From NCBI GenBank assembly GCA_963781665.1, contig CAWAGA010000002.1, forward strand, positions 496,001 to 560,000: a stretch of 64,000 nt of DNA. Reading direction: 5' to 3'. This document shows positions 16,063 through 25,492 of the stretch, one piece after another (the first letter of the stretch is position 1; each line of letters starts with the position of its first letter). A program made the translations under genes and the position numbers. The notes below the pieces were generated by a model. It was given only the letters and a program-made list of their open reading frames with translations. It ran no database searches and was not told the DNA's origin. The DNA comes from JAJYIW01 sp963781665. GTDB taxonomy: Bacteria > Chloroflexota > Anaerolineae > Anaerolineales > Anaerolineaceae.

Positions 16063-17991
16063 ATGAGTGCAAGAAATATCATGCCTGGTACCCGCCGGTT
16101 CATCCCAACCCCCTTGAAACGTCGTTCGCCGGTTCCCCCTGACATCGAAATTGCCCAGGATGCCGAGCTGAAACCGATCTCGCTGGTTGCGGAGGAGCTG
16201 GGTATCTTACCCGAAGAGCTCGAGCTGTATGGTCCATACAAAGCCAAGGTCAAACTGGAGATTTTGGAACGGCTCAAAGCCGCTCCCGATGGTAAATACA
16301 TCGACGTCACTGCCATCACGCCCACGCCTCTCGGTGAAGGCAAGACAACGACCACCATTGGCTTGAGCCAGGCCCTGGGAGCCCACCTAGACCAAAAGGT
16401 GTTCACCTGCATCCGCCAGCCCAGCCAGGGCCCCACGTTCGGGATAAAAGGCGGTGCGGCCGGCGGTGGCTTCAGCCAGGTCGTGCCAATGGATGATTTC
16501 AACCTGCACCTCACCGGCGATATCCATGCCATCACCGCGGCTAACAACCTGATCGCCGCCGCAATCGATGCCCGCATGTTCCACGAATCTAGCGCCAGCG
16601 ACGATCAACTATACCAAAGGCTTTGCCCGCCCGATAAGCAGGGTAAGCGCTCCTTCGCCAGGAGCATGATCGACCGCATGCAGCGTCTGGGAATCGATCG
16701 CCAGGATCCGGAAGACCTCACCCCTGACGAACGCAAGCGCCTGTTCCGCCTGGACATTGACCAGGCATCGATTACCTGGCGGCGCGGCATCGATACCAGT
16801 GATCGCTTCCTGCGTGGGATCATCACCGGCGCTGGACCGGACGAAAAAGGCTTCACCCGCGAGACCGGGTTCGACATCACCGTCGCCAGCGAAATCATGG
16901 CGGTATTAGCGCTCACCACCAGCCTGGCAGACATGCGCCAGCGCTTCGGCAGGATGGTCGTTGGCGTCGATCACAGCGGCCGGGCGGTTACGGTCGAAGA
17001 TTTAGGCGTCGCCGGCGCAGCAACCGTCTTGATGCGGGATGCCATCAAGCCTAACCTGATGCAGACCCTGGAAGGCACACCGGTTTTCGTGCACGCCGGG
17101 CCTTTCGCTAATATCGCCCATGGCAACAGCTCGATTATTGCCGACCGAATCGGCCTCAAGCTGGCCGATTTCGTGGTGACCGAATCGGGCTTCGGCGCGG
17201 ACATGGGCATGGAGAAATTCTTCGACATCAAATGCCGCTATTCAGGGTTGGTCCCCAACGCCGTGGTGATGGTCGCCACGGTCCGGGCCCTGAAGATGCA
17301 CGGCGGTGGGCCTAAGGTCGTCGCCGGCAAGCCCCTGGATTATGCTTATACCAACGAGAATCTCGACCTGCTGCAGGCCGGCCTGGCGAACCTGCTGCAC
17401 CATATCGGTACCGCCCGCAAATACGGCGTGCCAGTGGTGGTGGCGATCAACCGCTTCGCTACCGATTCGCCCGCTGAATTAGAGCTGATCCGCAAAGCTG
17501 CCACTGCCCCAGGCCTGGCAGAAGATGCCCTGGTATGCAACCATTGGGAAGAAGGCGGCGCCGGAGCGGTTGACCTGGCGAAGGCAGTGATGAAAGCCTC
17601 TCAAAAACCGACCAGCTTCAACTTCCTCTACCCGCTCGACATCTCTATTAAAGAAAAAATCGAGACCATCGCCCGCGAGGTCTACGGCGCCGATGGCGTC
17701 GATTACCTGCCCGAAGCCGAAGCTCGGGTGGAAGAATATACCCGCCTGGGATTTGACCACCTGCCCATCTGCATGGCCAAAACCCACCTCAGCCTGAGCC
17801 ACGACGCCAACCTGAAAGGTGTACCCAAAGGCTTCCGCATCCCCATCCGCGACATGCGCGCCTCGGTCGGGGCGGGCTTCATCTATCCCATCCTGGGCAA
17901 GATCAGCACCATGCCCGGCCTGCCCACCCGCCCGGCCTTCTTCGACGTGGATCTCGACCTGGAAACCGGGAAGGTTGTTGGGCTGTTCTAA
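16063..17991 (+). CDS. fhs: Formate--tetrahydrofolate ligase
   Basis: The enzyme makes 10-formyl-THF from formate, THF and ATP. The P-loop 'TPTPLGEGKTTTTIGL' is at 86-101. Signature blocks include 'FDITVASEIMAVLALTTSLA', 'TLEGTPVFVHAGPFANIAHG', 'SGFGADMGMEKFFDIKCR' and 'MSTMPGLPTRP'. At 642 residues it is longer than the usual bacterial form (about 560). Its block spacing and wording resemble the ligase domain of eukaryotic C1-THF synthase, a long variant also seen in some bacteria. An AAGGA ribosome-binding site precedes the ATG. It is monocistronic, followed by a hairpin. It feeds purine and serine synthesis or, in acetogens, the methyl branch of acetyl-CoA synthesis. Confidence 0.97.
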   Translation: MSARNIMPGTRRFIPTPLKRRSPVPPDIEIAQDAELKPISLVAEELGILPEELELYGPYKAKVKLEILERLKAAPDGKYIDVTAITPTPLGEGKTTTTIGLSQALGAHLDQKVFTCIRQPSQGPTFGIKGGAAGGGFSQVVPMDDFNLHLTGDIHAITAANNLIAAAIDARMFHESSASDDQLYQRLCPPDKQGKRSFARSMIDRMQRLGIDRQDPEDLTPDERKRLFRLDIDQASITWRRGIDTSDRFLRGIITGAGPDEKGFTRETGFDITVASEIMAVLALTTSLADMRQRFGRMVVGVDHSGRAVTVEDLGVAGAATVLMRDAIKPNLMQTLEGTPVFVHAGPFANIAHGNSSIIADRIGLKLADFVVTESGFGADMGMEKFFDIKCRYSGLVPNAVVMVATVRALKMHGGGPKVVAGKPLDYAYTNENLDLLQAGLANLLHHIGTARKYGVPVVVAINRFATDSPAELELIRKAATAPGLAEDALVCNHWEEGGAGAVDLAKAVMKASQKPTSFNFLYPLDISIKEKIETIAREVYGADGVDYLPEAEARVEEYTRLGFDHLPICMAKTHLSLSHDANLKGVPKGFRIPIRDMRASVGAGFIYPILGKISTMPGLPTRPAFFDVDLDLETGKVVGLF

Positions 17992-18047
17992 AAAGTCAAC
18001 CGCTCTCAGAGCGGATTGACACAACTATACTCATCATCACCAATTAA

Positions 18048-18075
18048 CCAGCCCTGGACAAATTGCCAGGGCTGG
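18048..18075 (+). terminator. Hairpin downstream of fhs
   Basis: A perfect 10-bp stem (ccagccctgg / ccagggctgg) with an 8-nt loop lies 57 bp after the fhs stop. No T-run follows, so it may act as a transcript-stabilising or weak termination hairpin shared with the converging transporter gene. Confidence 0.5.
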
Positions 18076-18181
18076 TGGCTATCAAAATCATCCCCGAATT
18101 AGTGAGCAAGCCAGAATCGCGCCGTCCGCCGAGGTGTGGTGAGTTTTTTTTCACAGGATAGCAATGGAAAATCCCATGGAA

Positions 18182-19618
18182 TCAAATTCCCATCTCTTCC
18201 AACCTGACCCTGTTGGCCGTCACCTTCTCCGGTGAAAGATCGTACAACCGCCAGAACAGGAGCGTGGCAGCCAGCACGACCACCGCCGGGACCATGGCGG
18301 CGTGAATGCGGATTCCGAACAGGGCCAGCTCGGGCGATGAGCTGCGAGCGACCAGGTCTGAAAGGCTGGTAGCGCCTGAGACAAAGCCGGTCAGCGAGTG
18401 CACCAGGGCAATTACAGCGGCAATGCTGGTTTGGCCCAATTTGAATACGAAAGATTGGTAGCCCAGATAGACAGCCGGGTCCCTGCGCCCGGTTTTAACT
18501 GCAACATCGTCGAGCACGTCGCCCATCGTGGGCGGATCCATGAACCACTGGTTGCCGAGGGCGATCCCGAACAACACCAGGCTGACGATCCATCCTGCCA
18601 GGCTCTGGACGAAAATCATCGGGATAAAGGTCAGCACCAGGAGGAACCCCCCTGCCAGGCTGATCAAACGGTTATTATTCACCCTTTGCGAGACCGTCAT
18701 CCAGATCGGCACCGACACCAACGCCCCTCCCAGCATGCTCCCCAGCAGGAGTGAAATCGTCGAAGCCGGCGCATCCAGCAGAAAGGTGACGATGTACAAG
18801 GCGCTGGTCTGCAGCATGACCACACCCACCTGGTAACCAAAAAAGAGGACCACTTTGCCGACGAAACGCTTGTTGGCGAAAACCCCCCTGGCGGTGGTGA
18901 AGAAACCGGCCAGGTTGGCTTTCTTGACCATTCCTTCCCGGCCGCGCTTGTAAAGCTCCCTGACCTGCCTGGTTTCAAATGTGCCGGGCAGCAGGAACAA
19001 GAACAGGAAAAGGCCGACGATGACCGTGACCAGCGCCGATTTTTCGTAGGTGGCTGCCACCCCGGTGGTGATAAACATGGGTGGGATGATCGCCGCCAGG
19101 ACCAGGCCGATGATGCCCAGGATGGTGCCAAACGCCTGGACCACCCGCCGTTCATTCAAGCCCCTGAACTTCTCCGGATAGAGGCTGACCACATTCACGT
19201 CGAACAACGTCCCGAAGAGATCGTAAACGCACAAAGAGACCACGTACCAGGCGAAAATGGCCCAGGGGTTTCCACTGGTCGGGCCCATGAAGATCGCCAG
19301 GTAACTCAAGAGCCACAGGATGCCTCCGCCGATGATGAACGGCATCCGCCGGATTCCGTGCGACTTTTCCCAGGGAAAGACGACGTGCTCCATCAGGTAC
19401 CCGGTCAATGGATCGTTGATCGAGTTCCAGATCTGGTAGACGATGAATGCTGCCGCCGCCAGTTTGACATCGAGGCCAACCACCACCTCGTAATAGAAGA
19501 AGACGGTAAAGCCGAATGCAGCCGAAATCCACTGCCCGAACAGCTCGCGTGATCCATAACTGGCCATTATTGCCCGGGGATATTCTGATATTTTGGGATG
19601 GGATTGGGTGAGTGCCAT
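18182..19618 (-). CDS. GPH-family (glycoside-pentoside-hexuronide:cation) sugar symporter, MFS_2
   Basis: This protein of about 478 residues has 12 predicted membrane helices. 'QIWNSINDPLTGYLMEHVVF', with a conserved N-D-P, is the hallmark cytoplasmic loop of the melibiose-carrier (GPH) family. 'SHGIRRMPFIIGG' fits the loop 2-3 signature. It should import a sugar or related solute with Na+ or H+. ATG at 19618 is chosen over an upstream TTG because AAGG lies 7 bp before it. It follows the FAD-oxidoreductase gene by 16 bp and is in one operon with it. The joint context suggests uptake and oxidation of a common substrate. Confidence 0.88.
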   Translation of the reverse strand: MALTQSHPKISEYPRAIMASYGSRELFGQWISAAFGFTVFFYYEVVVGLDVKLAAAAFIVYQIWNSINDPLTGYLMEHVVFPWEKSHGIRRMPFIIGGGILWLLSYLAIFMGPTSGNPWAIFAWYVVSLCVYDLFGTLFDVNVVSLYPEKFRGLNERRVVQAFGTILGIIGLVLAAIIPPMFITTGVAATYEKSALVTVIVGLFLFLFLLPGTFETRQVRELYKRGREGMVKKANLAGFFTTARGVFANKRFVGKVVLFFGYQVGVVMLQTSALYIVTFLLDAPASTISLLLGSMLGGALVSVPIWMTVSQRVNNNRLISLAGGFLLVLTFIPMIFVQSLAGWIVSLVLFGIALGNQWFMDPPTMGDVLDDVAVKTGRRDPAVYLGYQSFVFKLGQTSIAAVIALVHSLTGFVSGATSLSDLVARSSSPELALFGIRIHAAMVPAVVVLAATLLFWRLYDLSPEKVTANRVRLEEMGI

Positions 19619-19634
19619 CTGGTTGCCTTTTATG

Positions 19635-21017
19635 TTACCCAAGAAAAATACCGTCTGCGCATAACGTCTGCTGCAGATCGGGGATCGATACCTGGCGTGG
19701 CGTCAGATTGGCTTGCAGGCACAGCGCCGCGGCCGTTCCAGCTGCTTGGCCGGTCTTGTAGCACATCGGCATGATCGCCCAGGTCGACATGGCGGTATAC
19801 TGCCCTGAAATGCTGCTACCGGCCACGATCACGTTCGCCATCCCCTGGGGCATCAGGGAGCGATATGGGATGGTGTACCAGGTGCCTGCCAGGTGGTTGA
19901 AGCTGACGTTCATCCCCTCCAGCTCCCAAATTTCCAGGCGATAGGTGCCGGTGGCGATGGCGTCGCTGAATTTCTTGCCTTCGAAAATGTCCTGTTGGGT
20001 CAGGAAGTAATCTCCGCGAATGCGCCGGGTGCCGATCATACCAATCGATACGCCGGTGCTGATCACGCGGCACTCGCGGAAAGCCGGGATTGCACTTTTC
20101 AGGAAACTGGTAATGGCCCTGATCTGGCGTCTCTGTTCCATTTCTCCTGCGGCAGAGCTCTCCGGATCAAGCGGGTTGATCCCAAACACACGCGTACCAA
20201 AGATTTGAATGACACCCGGACAGACCACCTGCCAGTAGAGGCCTTCGAGAGGAACGTCGATCTCGCCCTTTTGGCGGTGCAGCTCGTAAATCCTGGCGGT
20301 CTCGTACATATCCAGGTGCTCGGTGTGCACGCCGGCGATGCGGAAGGTGGTTGCGGTAGGCATGATCATCCCGGGAGGTACACCGTCGTCAGCTCCTGAG
20401 CCCAGAACAGCTGGCGAACCCGAACGGAAGACAACATCGGCGCTGCCGGTGGCATCGATAAAGATCTTGCCCTTGATCAATTCCTTGCGGGTGAGGGTTT
20501 CCACGACCAGGCCCTCGACCACACCTTCATTCACCACCGTGTCGACGATCAACGAGTTGACCCTGACCTTCACCCCGGCCTGATTAAGCAGGTCAAAATA
20601 CAGGTACTTTAATTCTTCCGGGTCAAAAAGGTACCATTTGCTGGTAGCCACGTTGTCGTTTTCACCGGCAAGCGGCACGAACCTTTCGACCCCATCCTTC
20701 AGCACCGTCTTCAGCTCGATGCAGCCCAGCTTCTGCATACGGTCAAGGATCTCTCCCAGGATTCCATCATATGGCATATCCAGCTCACCGGTCTCTACGG
20801 CGGTGTTAAGCGGCCAGGTTGCGACGGGTATCTGGGTCGACATCCCCCCCAGGAACGGGAACCTTTCGACCAGGATGACGCTCAGTCCTTTGCGACTGGC
20901 TGCCAGGCTGGCGGCAATTCCAGCTGGCCCGCTCCCCGCCACCACGACGTCCGCTTCGGCTCCCACGGGAAGCATTTCGATGCCTTCATCCGACCTGTTG
21001 TGATTGATTTTTTCCAT
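19635..21017 (-). CDS. FAD-dependent oxidoreductase (FAD_oxidored family)
   Basis: The Rossmann dinucleotide-binding motif 'VVVAGSGPAGIAASLAASRK' sits at 24-43 and is followed by 'LSVILVERFPFLGGMSTQIP'. This places the protein in the FAD_oxidored group of succinate-dehydrogenase-like flavoproteins. The region 'KIFIDATGSADVVFRSG' is the characteristic second FAD-contact block, and 'IMPMCYKTGQAAGTAAALCL' closes the FAD site. The 460-residue length is normal. The substrate is unknown; adjacent transport suggests a carbohydrate or sugar acid. GAGGG lies well placed before the ATG. TetR lies 38 bp upstream on the same strand. Confidence 0.88.
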   Translation of the reverse strand: MEKINHNRSDEGIEMLPVGAEADVVVAGSGPAGIAASLAASRKGLSVILVERFPFLGGMSTQIPVATWPLNTAVETGELDMPYDGILGEILDRMQKLGCIELKTVLKDGVERFVPLAGENDNVATSKWYLFDPEELKYLYFDLLNQAGVKVRVNSLIVDTVVNEGVVEGLVVETLTRKELIKGKIFIDATGSADVVFRSGSPAVLGSGADDGVPPGMIMPTATTFRIAGVHTEHLDMYETARIYELHRQKGEIDVPLEGLYWQVVCPGVIQIFGTRVFGINPLDPESSAAGEMEQRRQIRAITSFLKSAIPAFRECRVISTGVSIGMIGTRRIRGDYFLTQQDIFEGKKFSDAIATGTYRLEIWELEGMNVSFNHLAGTWYTIPYRSLMPQGMANVIVAGSSISGQYTAMSTWAIMPMCYKTGQAAGTAAALCLQANLTPRQVSIPDLQQTLCADGIFLG

Positions 21018-21055
21018 TTTTTCCCTCGTTAAGTAATTGATGTGGATAGACAGAT

Positions 21056-21637
21056 TCAGTTAAGCAGCCCATTGAGGATCACATCGATGGCGGTCTGATA
21101 CATTTCCTGGGCCGATTGTCCCTCAGACTTGAGATATGTTTTGATAATGAACATGTTGTAAACCGAATAGAGAAATCCACTAACCTGGTTGACATCCAGG
21201 GGGCGAAACCTGTGCTCATCAACCCCCTGCTGGACAATATTTTTTAGCATCGCATATGAAACCTGGCCAATGCTGGGAAAACGCTCCTCCTCAGGCGTGA
21301 TGGTCTGGATGGCCGGGTCCTTCATGATGATCGTGCGCAGGTCATCATCTTCGGAGAGGTATTGGAAGGATTTCACCGCCAGAGTTGTGAACTTGTCGAT
21401 AATCTCTGCCTGGGCATCGACGGCAGCCCGCACCCGGTTTTGCCAGCGCAGCAAGGCAAACGCCACGGTTTTTTCGTACAGGTCGAGCTTGTTCTGGCAA
21501 TAAAAATAGAGATTGCCTTTGGTCATCCCCAGTTTTTCTGCAATCTCTTCCATCGATGCTTTCTTATACCCGTAGTGGGCAAAGACCACCAATGAAGCCT
21601 CCAGAATGCGTTTAAGCTTTTCGTTGGTTTCAATCAT
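21056..21637 (-). CDS. TetR/AcrR-family transcriptional regulator
   Basis: The N-terminal HTH reads 'RILEASLVVFAHYGYKKASM', then 'EEIAEKLGMTKGNLYFYCQN', the classical TetR DNA-binding domain. The all-helical ligand domain follows to residue 193. ATG at 21637 is preferred to the upstream candidate at 21691 because a GAGGTG ribosome-binding site lies 6 bp before it. It is the first gene of the TetR / FAD-oxidoreductase / GPH operon and probably represses it. A palindrome upstream (21703-21727) is a candidate operator. Confidence 0.92.
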   Translation of the reverse strand: MIETNEKLKRILEASLVVFAHYGYKKASMEEIAEKLGMTKGNLYFYCQNKLDLYEKTVAFALLRWQNRVRAAVDAQAEIIDKFTTLAVKSFQYLSEDDDLRTIIMKDPAIQTITPEEERFPSIGQVSYAMLKNIVQQGVDEHRFRPLDVNQVSGFLYSVYNMFIIKTYLKSEGQSAQEMYQTAIDVILNGLLN

Positions 21638-21702
21638 AAACACCTCAGCGCGGGAACGCTTTATAGAATGGGTCGGTAACCTGAAAGCCAAAATCTATTG
21701 AG

Positions 21703-21727
21703 TTGAACATTTAAACAAATTGGTCAA
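21703..21727. promoter_or_regulatory. Candidate TetR operator in the divergent region
   Basis: The half-sites 'TTGAACATTT' and, on the other strand, 'TTGACCAATTT' face each other across about 25 bp, which is typical in length and symmetry for TetR operators. It lies between the TetR gene and the BTAD regulator gene. The rest of the divergent region (21638-22037) is AT-rich, with no gene seen. Confidence 0.4.
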
Positions 21728-22037
21728 TAGATATAATAACCAGATTCCGGGCAGAAGTCAAGTCAAAGTAAAATCATTTTTAATGTCTGATTTAGTGAGA
21801 AGAAGCACAAAAAAAAATTCAAAATCGAGGAAACAATATATAGTTAAACAGGTACCGCTTCAACCAATATCCACCTGGGGGTAAATGGTGCAAAATTGAT
21901 TCTACGTGGGATCCAGGTAATATATAATATAAACAGAAACATCGCATTATTGTTAAAACCATGGTAAACCTAACCATTGGGACACAGCTTTTACATCTCT
22001 TCTGGTTTCGCCAACAGGTTCAATAAAAAATGGATCA

Positions 22038-24122
22038 ATGCCCCAAATTAAAATCTTCCTTTTAGGTCAATTTGACGTCCTGATCGATGGGCATAGGATT
22101 CAAAGCCACCTGTGGCAGAGCCGGCAGGTCAGATCGATCTTAAAGATTCTGGTAGCCATGCGGGGCAAGCCGGTCACCAGTAGCCAGATTTTGGATATCA
22201 TCTGGCATGATGAAGATCCAGAGGCATCTCAAAAAAGGTTATACGTCCGTATCAGCCAGCTAAGAAGCCTCTTTGAGAACGAACAAATTCACGACTTGAT
22301 CCAAAAAGTCGATGGTGGATACCTTTTCTCTCCGGACACCCAACAAGATCTTGATTCCGAGGATAGTTGCATTTCGATTGATGTCGAAGAATTTGAAATT
22401 GCAGCAGACCGAGGGCGAAGTCTACTCGAAAATACACGAATACAGGAAGCAATCGAATTTTTAGAAAAAGGGCGTGATTTATATTGTGGAGAATATCTGG
22501 CCGAAGATTTATACGAAGAATGGACGATTAGGGACCGTGAGAGGCTGCGTGAACGGTTTTTGACACTATTAACCGAATTAGCTGAAGCGTACGCCCAAAT
22601 GGGTTATTACCGCAGGGCGATCAATATTTGCCACCAAGTATTGACCATTGAACCCTACCGGGAGACCATCTTTGCTCGCTTGATGCTCTATTATTACTAC
22701 TCGGGGGATAAAGCCAAAGCTTTACAAGTTTATGAAAACTGCCAAAGGGTGCTTTTTGAAGAATTAGACGTAACCCCAGGTCTTGGGACAAAAAATCTGG
22801 CGATTAGAATTAAAGAAGGAAATTTATGGACGACAGGAAGCTTTACCCGATATCCACCGCCAGTTTACGAAGGGAGACTATTTGAAGTTCCCTTCTCATT
22901 GGGAGAACCCCCATTTCTAGGGAGAGAACGAGAATATGCCTGGTTGGTACAGCAATGGCACAGGAACCCTTTGGCGGTTTTATGGATTGAAGGTGAGGCC
23001 GGGATCGGTAAGACCAGACTGGCAGAGGAATTTACTGGCTATATCACGAAAGAAGGGGTTCAGGTTTTTCGCTTACGAGGATTAAATAACATCAACGCAC
23101 CCTACGCCGCCTGGATCTATGCATTGGAGAATTATTCAGGCATTTCTCAGGGCAAGGAGTTCGGGCTACAAACCAAAAATGATTTAGTGGCGATTCTCAA
23201 TGAACTGAGAGAGATTTCGACAACCGATTTCACCCAAGGTAGTTTTCAAAATACAAAGCAGCACGAGACCTTTCTCCGAGATTTCTTGTTGAAAAGTGTG
23301 AGCCAAAATGATCTCTTATGGGTGGATGATGCACATCTATTGGATACTGCATCCATCCAATTGATGTCTGAATTAGCCGGCAAAATTCCAATGCTGATTA
23401 CATGTCGATCAGAGGAAATGCCATCCGGACATCCTTTGCGACTGATCGCAACGGATGTCCCCGATCAACTTGCCGAATTGCATTTGAAACCACTTGGGGA
23501 AGAGGGGATTAAATCTATCCTCGACTTTCTGGGAGCCGTGGCAATGCCGCAATTACACAAACGGTTAATTGCGCTAACCCAGGGAAACCCTTTCTATCTG
23601 ATTGCTACCCTCCAGCATTTATTCGAAGAGGGGATTCTTTTCGTCAATTCGATTGGTGAGTGGGAACAATCAGGTCCTTTCGAAAAAGGGCTCTCGCCAA
23701 CCATCCAGGAAACAATTTCTTCCAGATTGAGGACCCTTAAAGCCGAAAACCACCGCATATTAGACGTTATCGCTGTGGCCGGCAATATGATAGACTACGA
23801 TATTCTGCAGGGGGCGTTAAAAGTTGATGAAACCCGTCTTCTTAATGGCGTGGATGAACTGATCGAAAATGGCTTCTTAATCGAACCCAGGATACAGGGA
23901 AAAGCGGAAGTTTTCCTTTCTCATGCTTATTATGGTGAGGTTCTATACCAGACTCTGCCCTCTGCTCGCAAACGAATTTACCACCGGCTTTTGGGCGATA
24001 CGATGGTCAAAATGGGAAAAGATTCTGCTTTAATTACGGGGTTCTCGCGCGCCACTTTAACCTGGGAAGGGAACCAGAAAAAGCCTTTCACTATGCCAGG
24101 CTCGCTGGAGATTATTCGCTGA
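22038..24122 (+). CDS. BTAD/SARP-type transcriptional regulator with AAA ATPase, 5' part of a broken gene
   Basis: Residues 1-95 form an OmpR-like winged helix ('IKIFLLGQFDVLIDGHRI'). Residues 115-250 form the BTAD helical domain, with 'EWTIRDRERLRERFLTLLTE' and 'ARLMLYYYYSGDKAKALQVY'. A STAND/AAA ATPase follows, with Walker A 'GEAGIGKT' (319-326) and Walker B 'LLWVDDAHLLD' (about 426-436). The frame ends at 24122 in a meaningless 'TLTWEGNQKKPF' tail. The +1-offset frame instead continues as 'LARHFNLGREPEKAFHYARL', the normal continuation of such proteins. A missing G in the GGGG run at 24038-24041 explains this. The intact protein would be an ATP-dependent activator with a TPR sensor. Confidence 0.85.
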   Translation: MPQIKIFLLGQFDVLIDGHRIQSHLWQSRQVRSILKILVAMRGKPVTSSQILDIIWHDEDPEASQKRLYVRISQLRSLFENEQIHDLIQKVDGGYLFSPDTQQDLDSEDSCISIDVEEFEIAADRGRSLLENTRIQEAIEFLEKGRDLYCGEYLAEDLYEEWTIRDRERLRERFLTLLTELAEAYAQMGYYRRAINICHQVLTIEPYRETIFARLMLYYYYSGDKAKALQVYENCQRVLFEELDVTPGLGTKNLAIRIKEGNLWTTGSFTRYPPPVYEGRLFEVPFSLGEPPFLGREREYAWLVQQWHRNPLAVLWIEGEAGIGKTRLAEEFTGYITKEGVQVFRLRGLNNINAPYAAWIYALENYSGISQGKEFGLQTKNDLVAILNELREISTTDFTQGSFQNTKQHETFLRDFLLKSVSQNDLLWVDDAHLLDTASIQLMSELAGKIPMLITCRSEEMPSGHPLRLIATDVPDQLAELHLKPLGEEGIKSILDFLGAVAMPQLHKRLIALTQGNPFYLIATLQHLFEEGILFVNSIGEWEQSGPFEKGLSPTIQETISSRLRTLKAENHRILDVIAVAGNMIDYDILQGALKVDETRLLNGVDELIENGFLIEPRIQGKAEVFLSHAYYGEVLYQTLPSARKRIYHRLLGDTMVKMGKDSALITGFSRATLTWEGNQKKPFTMPGSLEIIR

Positions 24123-25168
24123 AACTCTATGCTCCGAAGACCGCCCAACAGCATTTTCAACAAGCATTAGAGTGGTTAAAGCCAATTGAATTCGAAGAAA
24201 AGGATAATATTACGGCGCAGCTCAATTTTAGCCTGGCCGAATCCTTACGCCTTTCAGGTGATTACGAACAAGCTGCAACGTTTTACCGTAAAGCGCTCCC
24301 ATACCTTAAAGGAGAATTTAAACACGCAGTTGCCTACCAATTATTCCAATTAAAAATCATTCAAGGTGAATCTTTAACAGCTTTTGACGAAATGAAGGCT
24401 GAATTCGAAAATGGCCTGGCACAAGATGGAGAAACCTGGTCCGTCGCTTTATATTATTGGGCGTTGAGTTTTGTGGCTCTACTACGTGGGAATAAAAAGG
24501 AAACCAGATTCTATATCGCGCAGGGTTGGCGGGTTGCTCGGCGTTTAAAGTCCAACGGGCAAGAAGCGCCTTTCTGGATGCTACAGCGGGCGTATTCGCT
24601 CTTGATGAGGGCTCACAATCAATGGTGTGATTACAAAACGAGCATCAATTTTGCCAACCGCATTCTCGAAATGATCGAAGCTGACAAACAAGACGAGGAG
24701 AGCAATACCCAGGCAGTTGTCAGCGCGTCTCTGGGTGAATCGTTCTTTAACCTGGGGCAATACCAGACCGCCAAACAAAAGTTCGAAAGGTGCTATGACC
24801 TGGCATTAAAAGCCGGTGATCCCAGGTTACAAGGTGATGCGCTCAATGGTCTGGGAATGGTCTATTACGAATTGGGGCTTTTCGATTCCGCTGAAGAATT
24901 TGCCAATCAGGAAATTGCATTGGTGGTGCATAGCAATGACGTTGCACGTGAAGTCCAGGCACGGATGATATTGATGCGGATTGCAATCATACGCGGCGAA
25001 CAAAAAGAAAATATCCCCATCCTTGAAAACTTTCTAATGTTAGCCCGTTTCCAACAAGCCGATCCTTACGCAGTGAAGATCCTATTATCATTGGGCGAAA
25101 CTCATCTCTCCCTTGAACAAGTTGACCCAGCTCGGGAATATATCCAGGAGGCTGCAGAGATGAGTTGA
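24044..25168 (+). pseudogene. BTAD regulator, middle part (TPR region) after a frameshift
   Basis: This frame is open from 24044, continuing the protein above as helix-turn-helix TPR units: 'PEKAFHYARLAGDYSLKLYA', then 'SLAESLRLSGDYEQAATFYR' and 'ARLVVSASLGESFFNLGQYQ'-like repeats. It ends at a TGA at 25166-25168 inside the repeat region. The same frame then stays open to 25492. This TGA may have replaced a Trp codon (TGG). The first ATG in this frame is at 24392. Confidence 0.7.
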
Positions 25169-25492
25169 ATTTGCACTTTAAAGAGGGATCAAGCGGTCGC
25201 TTTACGCTTGTCTGCCCAAACGTGCGTGATACAAAAAGATTTTGGTCGTGGATTATCTTTAGCTCAAGAGGCACTAGAGATTGCCCAGACGATCCAAACC
25301 CCATTTGAGACTGCATTAGCGCTTCGAACCCGAGCCCTTTGCCAGCCTGATATCTACCGTGGTATCCAGGATACCGAGAAAGCATTGGCTATCTTGTCGA
25401 CAATCGGTGCAAGCTATGAGGGCAAACGAACCCAAGTATTATTGGAAGCATTCAGATCCCAAAAAACCAAACGCCACCCTCAAGTGTCATGA
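25169..25492 (+). pseudogene. BTAD regulator, 3' end after an in-frame TGA
   Basis: The same frame resumes right after the TGA: 'AVALRLSAQTCVIQKDFGRG', then 'LSLAQEALEIAQTI'. This is a further TPR-like pair typical of the C-terminus of these regulators. It ends at 25492, overlapping the ATG of the MFS gene. If the frameshift and stop were repaired, one protein of about 1150 residues would span 22038-25492. Confidence 0.65.
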
